This document shows, one piece after another, positions 34,249-42,019 of a stretch of DNA of 64,000 bases (position 1 is the first letter of the stretch; the number at the start of each line of letters is the position of its first letter). This stretch comes from Lactococcus termiticola (GTDB lineage Bacteria > Bacillota > Bacilli > Lactobacillales > Streptococcaceae): assembly GCF_003116835.1 (NCBI RefSeq), contig NZ_BFFO01000004.1, positions 117,960 to 181,959 on the forward strand. Reading direction: 5' to 3'. The position numbers and the translations under genes are program-made. The notes beneath the pieces are model-generated. The model was not told the origin of the DNA, searched no databases, and saw only the letters and a list, made by a program, of their open reading frames with translations.

Positions 34249-34902
34249 ATGGCAGAAGAAAAGCGACTCCTGGTCATGGATGTCGACGGCACCCTCATCA
34301 ATGAGGAAGTAATCGACCTCTTGGGCGAACTAGCAGGCCGAGGACAAGCGATCGCAGAGTTAACGGCTCGGGCAATGAAGGGGGAGCTCGACTTTCGTCA
34401 GGCCCTGACGGATCGGGTCGCCCTCTTAAATGAGCTTCCCGTCAGTGTTTTTGACCAGGTCTATGATAAAATAAGTCTGACGATGGGGGTAGAAGCAGTT
34501 GTCAAGGAAGCCCATGAACGTGGATGGAAGGTCGGCCTGGTCTCCGGCGGTTTCCATGAAATCGTCGATCGCTTGGTCGATAGGCTAAGAATAGACTACG
34601 CCCTGGCTAATCGGCTGGAAGTCAAGTCAGGTCGCCTTACAGGGCGTCTAAAGGGCGAGCTCATCAGCCCAGAGATTAAGCTTGCGACCCTAAAGGCCTG
34701 GGCAGAAGTAAATAGCCTTCCTCTAAGCCAGACCATCGCTGTCGGAGACGGGGCCAACGATATTCTAATGCTCCAGGCCGCAGGCATCGGCATCGCCTTT
34801 TGTGCCAAGCCGGCCACTCGGAAAGCAGCCGCCTATCATCTGGACGAACGGGACCTCAAAAAGCTCCTGCCCATCATCGACCAGGTATCAAATCAGTCCT
34901 AG
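34249..34902 (+). CDS. serB: Phosphoserine phosphatase
   Basis: This 217-residue HAD-superfamily phosphatase performs the last step of serine synthesis. The catalytic Asp pair is in VMDVDGTLINEEV near the N-terminus, motif II in GLVSGGFHEIVD, and motif IV in AVGDGANDILML. No N-terminal ACT domain is present, so it is the short type. It starts two bases after serA. Confidence 0.95.
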   Translation: MAEEKRLLVMDVDGTLINEEVIDLLGELAGRGQAIAELTARAMKGELDFRQALTDRVALLNELPVSVFDQVYDKISLTMGVEAVVKEAHERGWKVGLVSGGFHEIVDRLVDRLRIDYALANRLEVKSGRLTGRLKGELISPEIKLATLKAWAEVNSLPLSQTIAVGDGANDILMLQAAGIGIAFCAKPATRKAAAYHLDERDLKKLLPIIDQVSNQS

Positions 34903-34929
34903 CAAGCTTTTCGCTGCCATTAAAAAATC

Positions 34930-34969
34930 TTATGGCCAGCCATAAAGAAATTTTATGATGGCCTATAAA
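34930..34969 (+). promoter_or_regulatory. Two direct operator-like repeats 22 bases apart
   Basis: TTATGGCCAGCCATAAAG (34930-34947) is followed, 22 bases after its start, by TTATGATGGCCTATAAAG (34952-34969). The first contains a perfect palindrome TTATGGC/GCCATAA. Spacing by two helical turns suggests a dimeric regulator bound twice. The T-N11-A form resembles LysR-type sites. It precedes the amino-acid binding protein gene. Confidence 0.5.
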
Positions 34970-35012
34970 GACGGATGGTATCATATTTTATATCCTTCTT
35001 AAGGAGAAAGAA

Positions 35013-35873
35013 ATGAAAAAGTCTATTAAATTTTCTATCGCAGCCGGCTTATCCCTCATCGCACTGGGAAGCCTGGCTGCCTGCGGAAATTCAAGCTCTA
35101 AAGAGAGCAATAGCAGTTCGGCGAAAAAGACAGAAATTGTCATCGCTGCAGACGGAAGCACCAAGCCCTTTGAGTATTCTGACAGTCAGGGAAATCTGAC
35201 AGGTTACGACATCGCCGTAGCCAAGGCTGTCTTCAAGGAGCTCCCTCAATATGAGGTCAAGTTCCAGACGGTCGACTTCTCAGGCATCACGCCGGGTATC
35301 ACGAGCGGTCGCTACCAGATGGGGGCCAATGACTTTGGCTGGAGCAAGGAACGGGCTCAGAGCTTTAACTTCTCAAGTCCAATTTCTAAGAGCCAAAATG
35401 CTGTTGCCGTCAAGTCAGGCAGTTACAGTAACTTTGCTTCATTGGCCGGCAAGAAGACGATTGGTAATCCTTCATCAAACTATAGCAAGGAAATCGAGGC
35501 TTGGAACCAGGCCCATCCTGACAAGAAGATTGACATCAGCTATGCTTCAGACCAGACTTCAATCAACACCCGTCTCAACCAGATTGACACCGGAAAGATT
35601 GACTTCATGCTCTATGACAAGATCAGCCTGACTCAGGCGGTCAAAGAGCAAGGATTTGACGACCTCAAGGTCCAGTCTGTTGACACGACTTCAGGAGACC
35701 CTGAGCACGATGGCTACGAGTACTTTATCTTTGGCCAGGATAAGCTCGGTGAACAGCTCAAGAAGGACGTTGATGGCGAGCTCAAGAAGCTCCAGGCCGA
35801 TGGGACTCTCTCTAAGCTCTCTAAGGAATACTTTGGTGGCGACTTTGTCCCAAAGGCTGAGCTTTTCAAATAA
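35013..35873 (+). CDS. Amino-acid ABC transporter substrate-binding lipoprotein
   Basis: This 286-residue lipoprotein has lipobox LAAC (Cys about 24), a Ser-rich linker and a type-3 solute-binding domain: TKPFEYSDSQGNLTGYDIAV, VDFSGITPGITSGRYQMGAND, FSSPISKSQNAVAV and IDFMLYDKISL. These are typical of polar amino-acid or cystine binders. AAGGAGAAAG precedes the ATG. It is followed by the matching permease and ATPase genes. The exact amino acid is not readable from sequence. Cystine is a reasonable guess given the upstream LysR-like operator and the nearby trxB. Confidence 0.9.
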   Translation: MKKSIKFSIAAGLSLIALGSLAACGNSSSKESNSSSAKKTEIVIAADGSTKPFEYSDSQGNLTGYDIAVAKAVFKELPQYEVKFQTVDFSGITPGITSGRYQMGANDFGWSKERAQSFNFSSPISKSQNAVAVKSGSYSNFASLAGKKTIGNPSSNYSKEIEAWNQAHPDKKIDISYASDQTSINTRLNQIDTGKIDFMLYDKISLTQAVKEQGFDDLKVQSVDTTSGDPEHDGYEYFIFGQDKLGEQLKKDVDGELKKLQADGTLSKLSKEYFGGDFVPKAELFK

Positions 35874-35944
35874 GGCTGATATAAGTCATCTAAGGCGATA
35901 AAAAGCAATAAAAATAGTATAATAAAATTAAATATTTTATGAAG

Positions 35945-35974
35945 AAGAAACTGCCCTCGTCATGAGGCAGTTTC
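35945..35974 (+). promoter_or_regulatory. Hairpin between binding protein and permease genes
   Basis: AGAAACTGCC and GGCAGTTTCT form a strong ten-pair stem ending just before the permease ribosome binding site. There is only a short T run, so it looks like a partial attenuator or an mRNA-stability element that keeps the binding protein more abundant than the permease. Confidence 0.6.
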
Positions 35975-35986
35975 TTGAGGTTTAAC

Positions 35987-36883
35987 ATGTCACGCAATAA
36001 AAAAATTCTTCTGGGCGTCGCCATTCTGATTGTCGTCCTCCTGCTCTTGAGCTCGCCCTTCCTCTTAAATCAGGGCCAGTACAGTTTTCATGACTTCTGG
36101 CAACTCTTTTTCACAAAGATTTTCAGCTGGAAGGCCTTTATTTCAGCCTTTGGCCCGATTGCCAGTGTGATTCCGGCCTCGCTGATCATCACCTTTGTGG
36201 CCATGTTCTTTGGACTGCTGTTGGGGCTCTTCTTGGCACTGATTCATCTGAACAAGATTCCGGTCCTCAACCAGCTCCGGGCGGTCTTTGTCAGCTTTAT
36301 CCGGGGGACGCCCATCATCGTCCAGCTCTTTTTGACCTACACTGGGATTCCACTGATTTTGAAGGCCATCAATATGAATTATGGCACCAACTATACGGTC
36401 AATAGCATCCCGCCCATGCTTTTTGTCATCATTACCTTTGCCCTCAATGAAGCGGCTTATGGCTCAGAGACCATCCGTGCGGCTATCCAGTCGGTCGACA
36501 ATGGTCAGATTGAGGCCGCGAAATCCCTCGGCATGACGAATTTCCAAGTCTTCATGCGGGTGACGGTCAAGGAGGCCTTGACTGTAGCGACCGCCCCTCT
36601 GGGAAATGCACTGATTAGCCTCTTGAAGTCAACCTCGCTGGCCTTTGTCGCTGGTGTGGTCGAAATGACGGCCCAGGCCCAGATTATCGGTGGTTCAAAT
36701 TTCAGACAATTTGAGACTTATTCAGCCCTGGCCCTGCTCTACTGGCCAATGGTCATCATTTTAGAGTTGCTCATTCGCTGGGTTGAAAAGAGTCTAGAAA
36801 TTAAGATGAAGCCTGGGAAACAGCTCAGGACAGGCCTCTCAGTCAAAGAAAATCCTTTTGATAATGGAGGAAGCAAGGCATGA
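35987..36883 (+). CDS. Amino-acid ABC transporter permease
   Basis: This 298-residue inner-membrane permease has about five or six hydrophobic segments. FISFIRGTPIIVQLF-like residues lie in the middle (here VSFIRGTPIIVQLFLTY) and the ABC-coupling EAA loop is GQIEAAKSLGMTNFQVFMRV. I start at the ATG at 35987, which has GAGG six bases before it, not at the TTG at 35975. It overlaps the ATPase gene by four bases (ATGA). Confidence 0.92.
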   Translation: MSRNKKILLGVAILIVVLLLLSSPFLLNQGQYSFHDFWQLFFTKIFSWKAFISAFGPIASVIPASLIITFVAMFFGLLLGLFLALIHLNKIPVLNQLRAVFVSFIRGTPIIVQLFLTYTGIPLILKAINMNYGTNYTVNSIPPMLFVIITFALNEAAYGSETIRAAIQSVDNGQIEAAKSLGMTNFQVFMRVTVKEALTVATAPLGNALISLLKSTSLAFVAGVVEMTAQAQIIGGSNFRQFETYSALALLYWPMVIILELLIRWVEKSLEIKMKPGKQLRTGLSVKENPFDNGGSKA

Positions 36884-37635
36884 TTAAAATTTCAAACTTA
36901 ACGAAAGAATTTTCAGGCGTCAAGGTCTTAGACGGCCTAGACCTTGAAATTAATGAAGGCGATGTGGTTGCTCTGATTGGTGCCTCTGGTGCCGGCAAAT
37001 CGACCTTTCTCCGCTCGATTGATTATCTTGAAGAGGCAGATTCTGGTATAATAGAGATAGATAATTTTAAGGTTGACCTTGCTAACATTAACAAGAAAGA
37101 AATCTTAGAATTGAGACGGCGGACGGCTATGGTCTTCCAGCAGTTCAATCTTTTTGAAAGAAAGACAGCCCTGGAAAACGTCATGGAGGGCCTGACCCAG
37201 GTCAAGAAGCTCTCTAAAGAAGAGGCGAAAAGCCTGGCAGAAGAAGGCTTGAAGACCGTCGGCCTCGAAGACAGGATGGACTATTATCCTAAGTTCTTAT
37301 CTGGCGGGCAGAAACAACGGGTCGGCATTGCCCGGGCTGCAGCGATGAATCCAAAGCTTTTGCTCCTGGACGAGCCGACCTCTGCCCTCGACCCTGAGCT
37401 GGTTTATGAGGTCCAAGAGACAATCTTGAAGCTGGCTAAGGCCGGCCAGACTATGGTCATTGTCAGTCATGAGATGGATTTTGTCTACAATGTGGCGACT
37501 AAGGTCCTCTTCCTTGAAAAAGGCAAGATTATCGAAGAAGGCAGTCCTGAAGAGGTCTTCAATAGACCGAAGAACGACCGGGTTCGTGACTTCCTCATGC
37601 GACACAATAAAAGTATAGAAGTAGGAAATATATAA
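36880..37635 (+). CDS. Amino-acid ABC transporter ATP-binding protein
   Basis: This 251-residue ATPase drives the importer. It has Walker A IGASGAGKSTF (residues about 32-42), the Q-loop FQQFNLF, the signature LSGGQKQRVGIARA, Walker B LLLLDEPTSALDPEL and the switch His in VIVSHEMDF. It is translationally coupled to the permease and followed at once by the small DUF4059-like gene. Confidence 0.95.
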   Translation: MIKISNLTKEFSGVKVLDGLDLEINEGDVVALIGASGAGKSTFLRSIDYLEEADSGIIEIDNFKVDLANINKKEILELRRRTAMVFQQFNLFERKTALENVMEGLTQVKKLSKEEAKSLAEEGLKTVGLEDRMDYYPKFLSGGQKQRVGIARAAAMNPKLLLLDEPTSALDPELVYEVQETILKLAKAGQTMVIVSHEMDFVYNVATKVLFLEKGKIIEEGSPEEVFNRPKNDRVRDFLMRHNKSIEVGNI

Positions 37636-37869
37636 TTGTTTGGTTTGATTCTTGAGCTCTATATCCAGGGCCTTATCTTCTCTTTTATCCTTATAGCGGT
37701 CCTTTGTGGTCTCTATATTTTTGCCTTTCTGGTAAGAAATCCTGAGAAATCAAGGGCAGAGCGACGAAATAGGGTCATGGATGCCATCCTGGTAGCCGTC
37801 TTAACCATCCCGATTTTGAGCTTTGCCCTGCTCGGTTTCCTCGTGATTCTAAGAGCCAAACATTTATAA
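37636..37869 (+). CDS. Small membrane protein, DUF4059-like
   Basis: The frame starts with TTG directly after the ATPase stop codon, with AGGAAA about eight bases upstream. The 77-residue product has two membrane segments (residues about 10-33 and 52-73) joined by a charged loop (VRNPEKSRAERRNRVMD). A small protein of this kind, DUF4059, commonly lies between a glutamine-type ABC transporter and trxB in streptococci and lactococci. The function is unknown. Confidence 0.8.
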   Translation: MFGLILELYIQGLIFSFILIAVLCGLYIFAFLVRNPEKSRAERRNRVMDAILVAVLTIPILSFALLGFLVILRAKHL

Positions 37870-37943
37870 GACGACTTGCTTGCATTTTAATGTTTACTCA
37901 TGTAAACTGTAGCTAAGAAAAAACAAAAGGAGATTTGATTGTA

Positions 37944-38873
37944 ATGACCGATACACGATACGATAGCATCATTATTGGAGCTGGGCCTGCAGGAATGACT
38001 GCTGCCCTTTATACGGCGAGAAGTGATATGAAGACGCTCCTCCTTGAGCGTGGTGTGCCTGGTGGCCAGATGAATAATACAGCTGAGGTAGAAAACTATC
38101 CCGGTTATGAAAGCATCCAGGGGCCAGACCTCTCAATGAAGATGTACGAGCCACTCGAAGGCTTGGGTGTCGTCAATGCTTATGGCTTTGTGACCGGCAT
38201 CGAGGACAAGGGCGACTATAAGATTGTCCACACAGAAGAAGAGGATTTTGAGACTAAGACTGTCATCATCGCAACTGGTGCCAACCACCGCAAGCTGAAT
38301 GTACCCGGCGAAGATGAGTACGGTGCTCGTGGCGTTTCCTACTGTGCCGTCTGTGATGGTGCTTTCTTCCGAGAACAAGAGATTCTTGTTGTCGGTGGTG
38401 GTGACTCTGCCGTTGAAGAAGCACTTTATCTGACCCGTTTTGGCAAGAGCGTGACCATCATGCACCGTCGTGACCAGCTCCGTGCCCAAAAGATTATCCA
38501 AGAACGTGCCATGGCCAATGATAAAATCAAGTTCATCTGGGATTCTGCTGTCGAAGAAATCAAGGGCGATGATAAGAAAGTCCAGACAGTCACATATAAG
38601 AACGTCAAGACAGGTGAAGTCAGCGAGGCTGAATTTGGCGGTGTCTTCATCTATGTTGGCCTTGACCCTGTCACTGAAAGCATCCGTGACCTGGGCGTGA
38701 CCGATGAAGCAGGCTGGGTCATCACAGATGACCATATGAAGACTAGCGTCCCTGGTATCTATGCCGTTGGTGATGTCCGTCAGAAGGACTTCCGCCAGAT
38801 TACTACGGCTGTGGGTGATGGAGCTCAAGCTGCCCAAGAAGCTTATAAGTATGTTGAGGCTTTGGAAGGCTAA
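37944..38873 (+). CDS. trxB: Thioredoxin reductase
   Basis: This 309-residue FAD enzyme reduces thioredoxin with NADPH. The FAD loop is IIIGAGPAGMTAAL (residues about 9-22), the redox disulfide is Cys134-Cys137 in YCAVCDG, the NADPH loop is VVGGGDSAVEEALYL, and the C-terminal FAD motif is GIYAVGDVR. I start at the ATG at 37944, 11 bases after GGAG. The in-frame TTG at 37935 is too close to that site. Confidence 0.96.
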   Translation: MTDTRYDSIIIGAGPAGMTAALYTARSDMKTLLLERGVPGGQMNNTAEVENYPGYESIQGPDLSMKMYEPLEGLGVVNAYGFVTGIEDKGDYKIVHTEEEDFETKTVIIATGANHRKLNVPGEDEYGARGVSYCAVCDGAFFREQEILVVGGGDSAVEEALYLTRFGKSVTIMHRRDQLRAQKIIQERAMANDKIKFIWDSAVEEIKGDDKKVQTVTYKNVKTGEVSEAEFGGVFIYVGLDPVTESIRDLGVTDEAGWVITDDHMKTSVPGIYAVGDVRQKDFRQITTAVGDGAQAAQEAYKYVEALEG

Positions 38874-38899
38874 AAAAATGCTCTCAGGAGCTTTTTTTG
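38874..38899 (+). terminator. Terminator after trxB
   Basis: GCTC and GAGC pair around TCAG, flanked by A-run and T-run, so it could also work on the other strand. Confidence 0.75.
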
Positions 38900-38945
38900 T
38901 AGATTAAATTTATGATAGAGCAAGTCTTTCAATGAATTTTGGATA

Positions 38946-38983
38946 AGAAAAAACGTCGCTTACTATTAGTAAACGACGTTTTT
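38946..38983. terminator. Bidirectional terminator between convergent genes
   Basis: AAAAACGTCG and CGACGTTTTT form a ten-pair stem with a 16-base loop, and A and T runs at the two sides. It serves trxB on the plus strand and the lipoprotein gene on the minus strand. Confidence 0.85.
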
Positions 38984-38990
38984 CAAAGCA

Positions 38991-39419
38991 TCAAAGATTT
39001 GGATAGAGTGACTTGAGGTGACTGATAAAATCAATATGCTGAGCCTTGGCTTCTCTCCAAGCTGAAAGCACTTGGTCGTCCGTTAGGCTGGCCGAATTGA
39101 TGCCTGCCGTATAGAGGCTGATGCGGGCCTGACTCAAATCAGTCTTATCGTCTTGCAAACTTGCTGAAGATGATGCTGGTGTTTGCGTTGTTGGACTGGT
39201 TGGACTGCTCGTTTCAGGAGCTTTGCTAGCAGAGCTGTAGTCAGGCTTGCTCGTCGAGCTAGTTTGGCTTTGTGAGGTCGATTCCTTAGGCGTGCTGGCC
39301 ACAGAGCTAGCTTTGGAAGACTCAGAAGGCTTAGCACTGCTTTTAGAAGGATTACTTCCACAAGCTGTTAAGCTCGTCAACACTAATAGTAAGAGAGAAA
39401 AAGAAAGAATTTTTTTCAT
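38991..39419 (-). CDS. Ser/Thr-rich lipoprotein, unknown function
   Basis: This 142-residue lipoprotein has lipobox LTAC (Cys about 20). A long Ser/Thr/Pro/Lys-rich linker (residues about 22-90) follows, and then a small C-terminal domain (ISLYTAGINSASLTDDQVLSAW and later LKSLYPNL). I do not recognise the domain. It is 8 bases downstream of the C39-like gene, so the two are probably cotranscribed and both act at the cell surface. Confidence 0.82.
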   Translation of the reverse strand: MKKILSFSLLLLVLTSLTACGSNPSKSSAKPSESSKASSVASTPKESTSQSQTSSTSKPDYSSASKAPETSSPTSPTTQTPASSSASLQDDKTDLSQARISLYTAGINSASLTDDQVLSAWREAKAQHIDFISHLKSLYPNL

Positions 39420-39427
39420 GCTGCCAC

Positions 39428-40499
39428 CTATTTGATTGCAAATACTGGCCGACCTGCATTCCAGTCTTCAGTCAATGGAGATGGAATTGCCCAGAGGCCT
39501 GAGACAGTACCTGTTCCATTTGGATAGAACTGGCGGTGCCAAGGGTCATTGACCATTGTTGTGCCATTGTTGTAGCCATAAGCGACAACGGCGTGGCCTG
39601 TTCCGACATTAATGAAGAAGATAAGAGGATAGCCTGCTTTAAGGAGGTCGATGGCCCTTTGCTGACTGCCGACCACTTCGACGTTATGACCGTATGAATT
39701 AACGGTACGGATAAGGTCTTGTCCATTCATACCAAAAGGTTCTGATCCTGGAATGTAATTATTGGCCCTTTGGGCAACGGTTCCTGGGTCAAGATTCATG
39801 CCATAAGATCCCTTGAGGACCATGGCGATAGAAGTAGGCACACATCCGGCCTGACCAACAGTATAGCCAGCAGGACCAATGCGAACATTAGACCAGCGAG
39901 GGTCCCATTGTGAATAATAGACAGGGGCCTTGGCATATGGCTTTGGTGAAGTCGGTGTTTTAGGTGGAACATAGCTGGTAACCACCGGATCAGTTGTCCC
40001 ATACCAGGCGATTCCTTCGTACTTCCAGCCCTGTTTGATCAGCTGGTCACGTTCGTAGCTACTTGATGTGGTAAAGTGACTACCGACACCTGCTGCTGGA
40101 TTGTAGAGGCGATAGTCTGCTTTGCCTTGTTTTGCATCAGAGTAGAAGGCAGTTCCCTCGTTAGACCAGTGATAGCTGGCGACGAGGACAGAGGCTTCGT
40201 TAGCATCTCTGGTGTAGAGGTGTTCTCCAGATTTAGGATTATAAACCCGGTAGACAGGGACAGATGAGCTGTTAGGGGCCATCCATGAGGCGCCTTCATA
40301 CTTCCAGTCACTGTCCATGATTTTAAGAAGGTTTGAAGCTTCACTGGTGCTCAGAGTATAAAGGTGTTCGTGATTCCTCGAATTATAGAGGCGATAAACA
40401 GGCTGACTAGTGCTGGCGGCTTGGGCAATGTGCCCCCCCTGCCAAAGAAATGACGGAGGCCGCGGTGATAAGACCGATTGTGGCGAGTGTTTTTTTCAT
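39428..40499 (-). pseudogene. Secreted DUF5648-repeat and C39-like peptidase protein, off-frame at a G7 tract
   Basis: The gene begins at an ATG at 40499-40497 with a signal peptide, but a run of seven G (C on the plus strand, 40433-40439) in the signal region shifts the frame and leads to a stop after about 30 codons. With six G the frame is continuous for about 356 residues. The signal would end near HIAQAAS, followed by three DUF5648-type repeats (YRLYNSRNHEHLYT, YRVYNPKSGEHLYT, YRLYNPAAGVGSHFT). The C-terminal part is a C39-like cysteine peptidase with QAGCVPTSIAM, TGHAVVAYGYN and VNDPWH. The tract is in a place typical of phase-variable genes. A plain mutation or sequencing error is possible. 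Confidence 0.75.
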
Positions 40500-40531
40500 A
40501 AATTTTAACCTCTAATATATTTTCATTTAAT

Positions 40532-40560
40532 ATTGTATCAAGTTTAAGTAATTATATCAA
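40532..40560 (-). promoter_or_regulatory. Promoter of C39-like gene
   Basis: On the minus strand TTGATA and TACAAT are separated by 17 bases, with a short leader to the ATG at 40499. An AGAGG ribosome binding site is present. Confidence 0.7.
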
Positions 40561-40588
40561 TCTAAGTAATAAGAAGACAAAGATGATT

Positions 40589-40616
40589 TTGTCCCCTGCA
40601 ACATCTATGTTATAAT
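40589..40616 (+). promoter_or_regulatory. Promoter of CAP-domain protein gene
   Basis: TTGTCC and TATAAT are separated by 16 bases. It is back to back with the promoter of the C39-like gene, with about 30 bases between the two. Confidence 0.65.
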
Positions 40617-40657
40617 GATTCAAGCATAATATTAAGAGCAATAAAAAAGGAGCAAGC

Positions 40658-41665
40658 ATGAAAAAAGCATTGATTAGCTTACTGGCAATGATGGCAGTGG
40701 TCTTTTTTTCAGGTCTGATGACTAAGGAAGGCCATGCGGCGACCATTTATCGAAATTATAATCTTCTGACAGGAGAACACCTTTATAGTTCTTACAATGA
40801 ATGGAATACACTGCCGACCAAGAGTGCTTATTGGCAACAGGACACGGTGACCTTCTCTGCTCCAAGCAAGGGAGCAAGTGTCTATCGTCTTTATAATTCT
40901 AGGTCAGGAGAGCACCTCTATACGACAGGTCTGAATGAAAAAAATACGCTGGCAAGAAGAGGCTGGACCTATGAAGGGGTTGCCTTCCATTCTGGCGGAA
41001 AAGTCAAGGTTTATCGCCTCTATAATCCTAAAGCAGGGATTGGGGCCCACCTCAATACAGCAAGCAGTCTCGAGAAGAATACCTTGGTCAAGCGGGGCTG
41101 GAAGTATGAGGGCATCGCCTGGTATGCGAATGCTTCAGGAACGACACCGGCTAATATTACGGTGACCCTCAAATACAATCCTAACTATCGGCCTAATTCA
41201 GATGCCATCAGCAAGTGGATGGTCTACTATATGAATCAACTCCGACAAATCAACGGGATCAAGGCAATGACACATGTGGACAGTCTGATGTTGAAATATG
41301 CCAAGGCTGATGTTGCTGTGATGGACAAGAAAAACATTATGGTCGACCATGCAGCAGGCAAAAAGCCAGAAGAAAAATTCTATAATGCCTCATCCTATGG
41401 CTATCGTGGTTCCGACCAAGAAACGGCCTATCTTCAGCTAGTCAACTGGTACAATGAGGTCGGAAATGTTGATAAAAAGACCTACCCGTACGGCCACCGG
41501 GCGACCCTTCTTTATGGAGGAACCGGCATCGGTATGGCTGTTTCTAACAAGGGTTATGCCTCGCTTGAGCTGAGGGGGACCACAGATTGGAATGCCTGGC
41601 AGAAAATCAATAAGGGGGCCGCAGCGAAAGGCCTTCAGCGGGTTACCTTCAAGTACGTGCGATAA
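40658..41665 (+). CDS. Secreted protein with DUF5648 repeats and CAP-like domain
   Basis: This 335-residue protein has a signal peptide (cleavage probably after GHA, residue about 26). Three DUF5648-type repeats follow (YRNYNLLTGEHLYSS, YRLYNSRSGEHLYTT, YRLYNPKAGIGAHLNT, each followed by GWxYEG). The C-terminal domain from residue about 170 resembles the CAP/SCP fold: WMVYYMNQLRQINGI, LKYAKADVAVM and YGHRATLLYGGTGIGMAVS. It shares its repeats with the divergent C39-like gene, so both may bind the same wall or surface component. No LPxTG anchor is present. Confidence 0.82.
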   Translation: MKKALISLLAMMAVVFFSGLMTKEGHAATIYRNYNLLTGEHLYSSYNEWNTLPTKSAYWQQDTVTFSAPSKGASVYRLYNSRSGEHLYTTGLNEKNTLARRGWTYEGVAFHSGGKVKVYRLYNPKAGIGAHLNTASSLEKNTLVKRGWKYEGIAWYANASGTTPANITVTLKYNPNYRPNSDAISKWMVYYMNQLRQINGIKAMTHVDSLMLKYAKADVAVMDKKNIMVDHAAGKKPEEKFYNASSYGYRGSDQETAYLQLVNWYNEVGNVDKKTYPYGHRATLLYGGTGIGMAVSNKGYASLELRGTTDWNAWQKINKGAAAKGLQRVTFKYVR

Positions 41666-41666
41666 T

Positions 41667-41695
41667 TTGGAGATAGCTTTCATTTGTGATATAAT
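41667..41695 (+). promoter_or_regulatory. Promoter of secG-rnr
   Basis: TTGGAG and TATAAT are separated by 17 bases, 38 bases before the secG ATG. Confidence 0.65.
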
Positions 41696-41732
41696 GATTT
41701 TAAGTTAATCTTCTAAAAGAAAGTTTATAAAA

Positions 41733-41981
41733 ATGGAACACACACTATACAATGTCCTTATCGTGCTGATGCTGGTGCTTTCAGTGATTATCATCGTTGC
41801 TATCATGATGCAACCCTCTAAGCAGGATGGGGCGGCTGATGCCTTTTCAGGCGGGACTGGCGAGCTTTTTGAACGCCGAAAGGCCCGCGGTTTTGAAGCC
41901 ATCATGCAACGTTTTACGGCAGTGATGATTGGGGTTTGGCTCTTGGTGGGCTTTATCCTCGTGATTCTGTCAACAAAATAA
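41733..41981 (+). CDS. secG: Preprotein translocase subunit SecG
   Basis: This 82-residue membrane protein has two hydrophobic segments (residues about 3-24 and 57-80) separated by the conserved loop QPSKQDGAADAFSGGTGELF. SecG supports protein export through SecYE. It lies directly before rnr, an order widely kept in Lactobacillales and Bacillales. Confidence 0.93.
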   Translation: MEHTLYNVLIVLMLVLSVIIIVAIMMQPSKQDGAADAFSGGTGELFERRKARGFEAIMQRFTAVMIGVWLLVGFILVILSTK

Positions 41982-42019
41982 GAGAAGGGGCGGACTGCTA
42001 ATGGTTCGCTTTTATTGTT

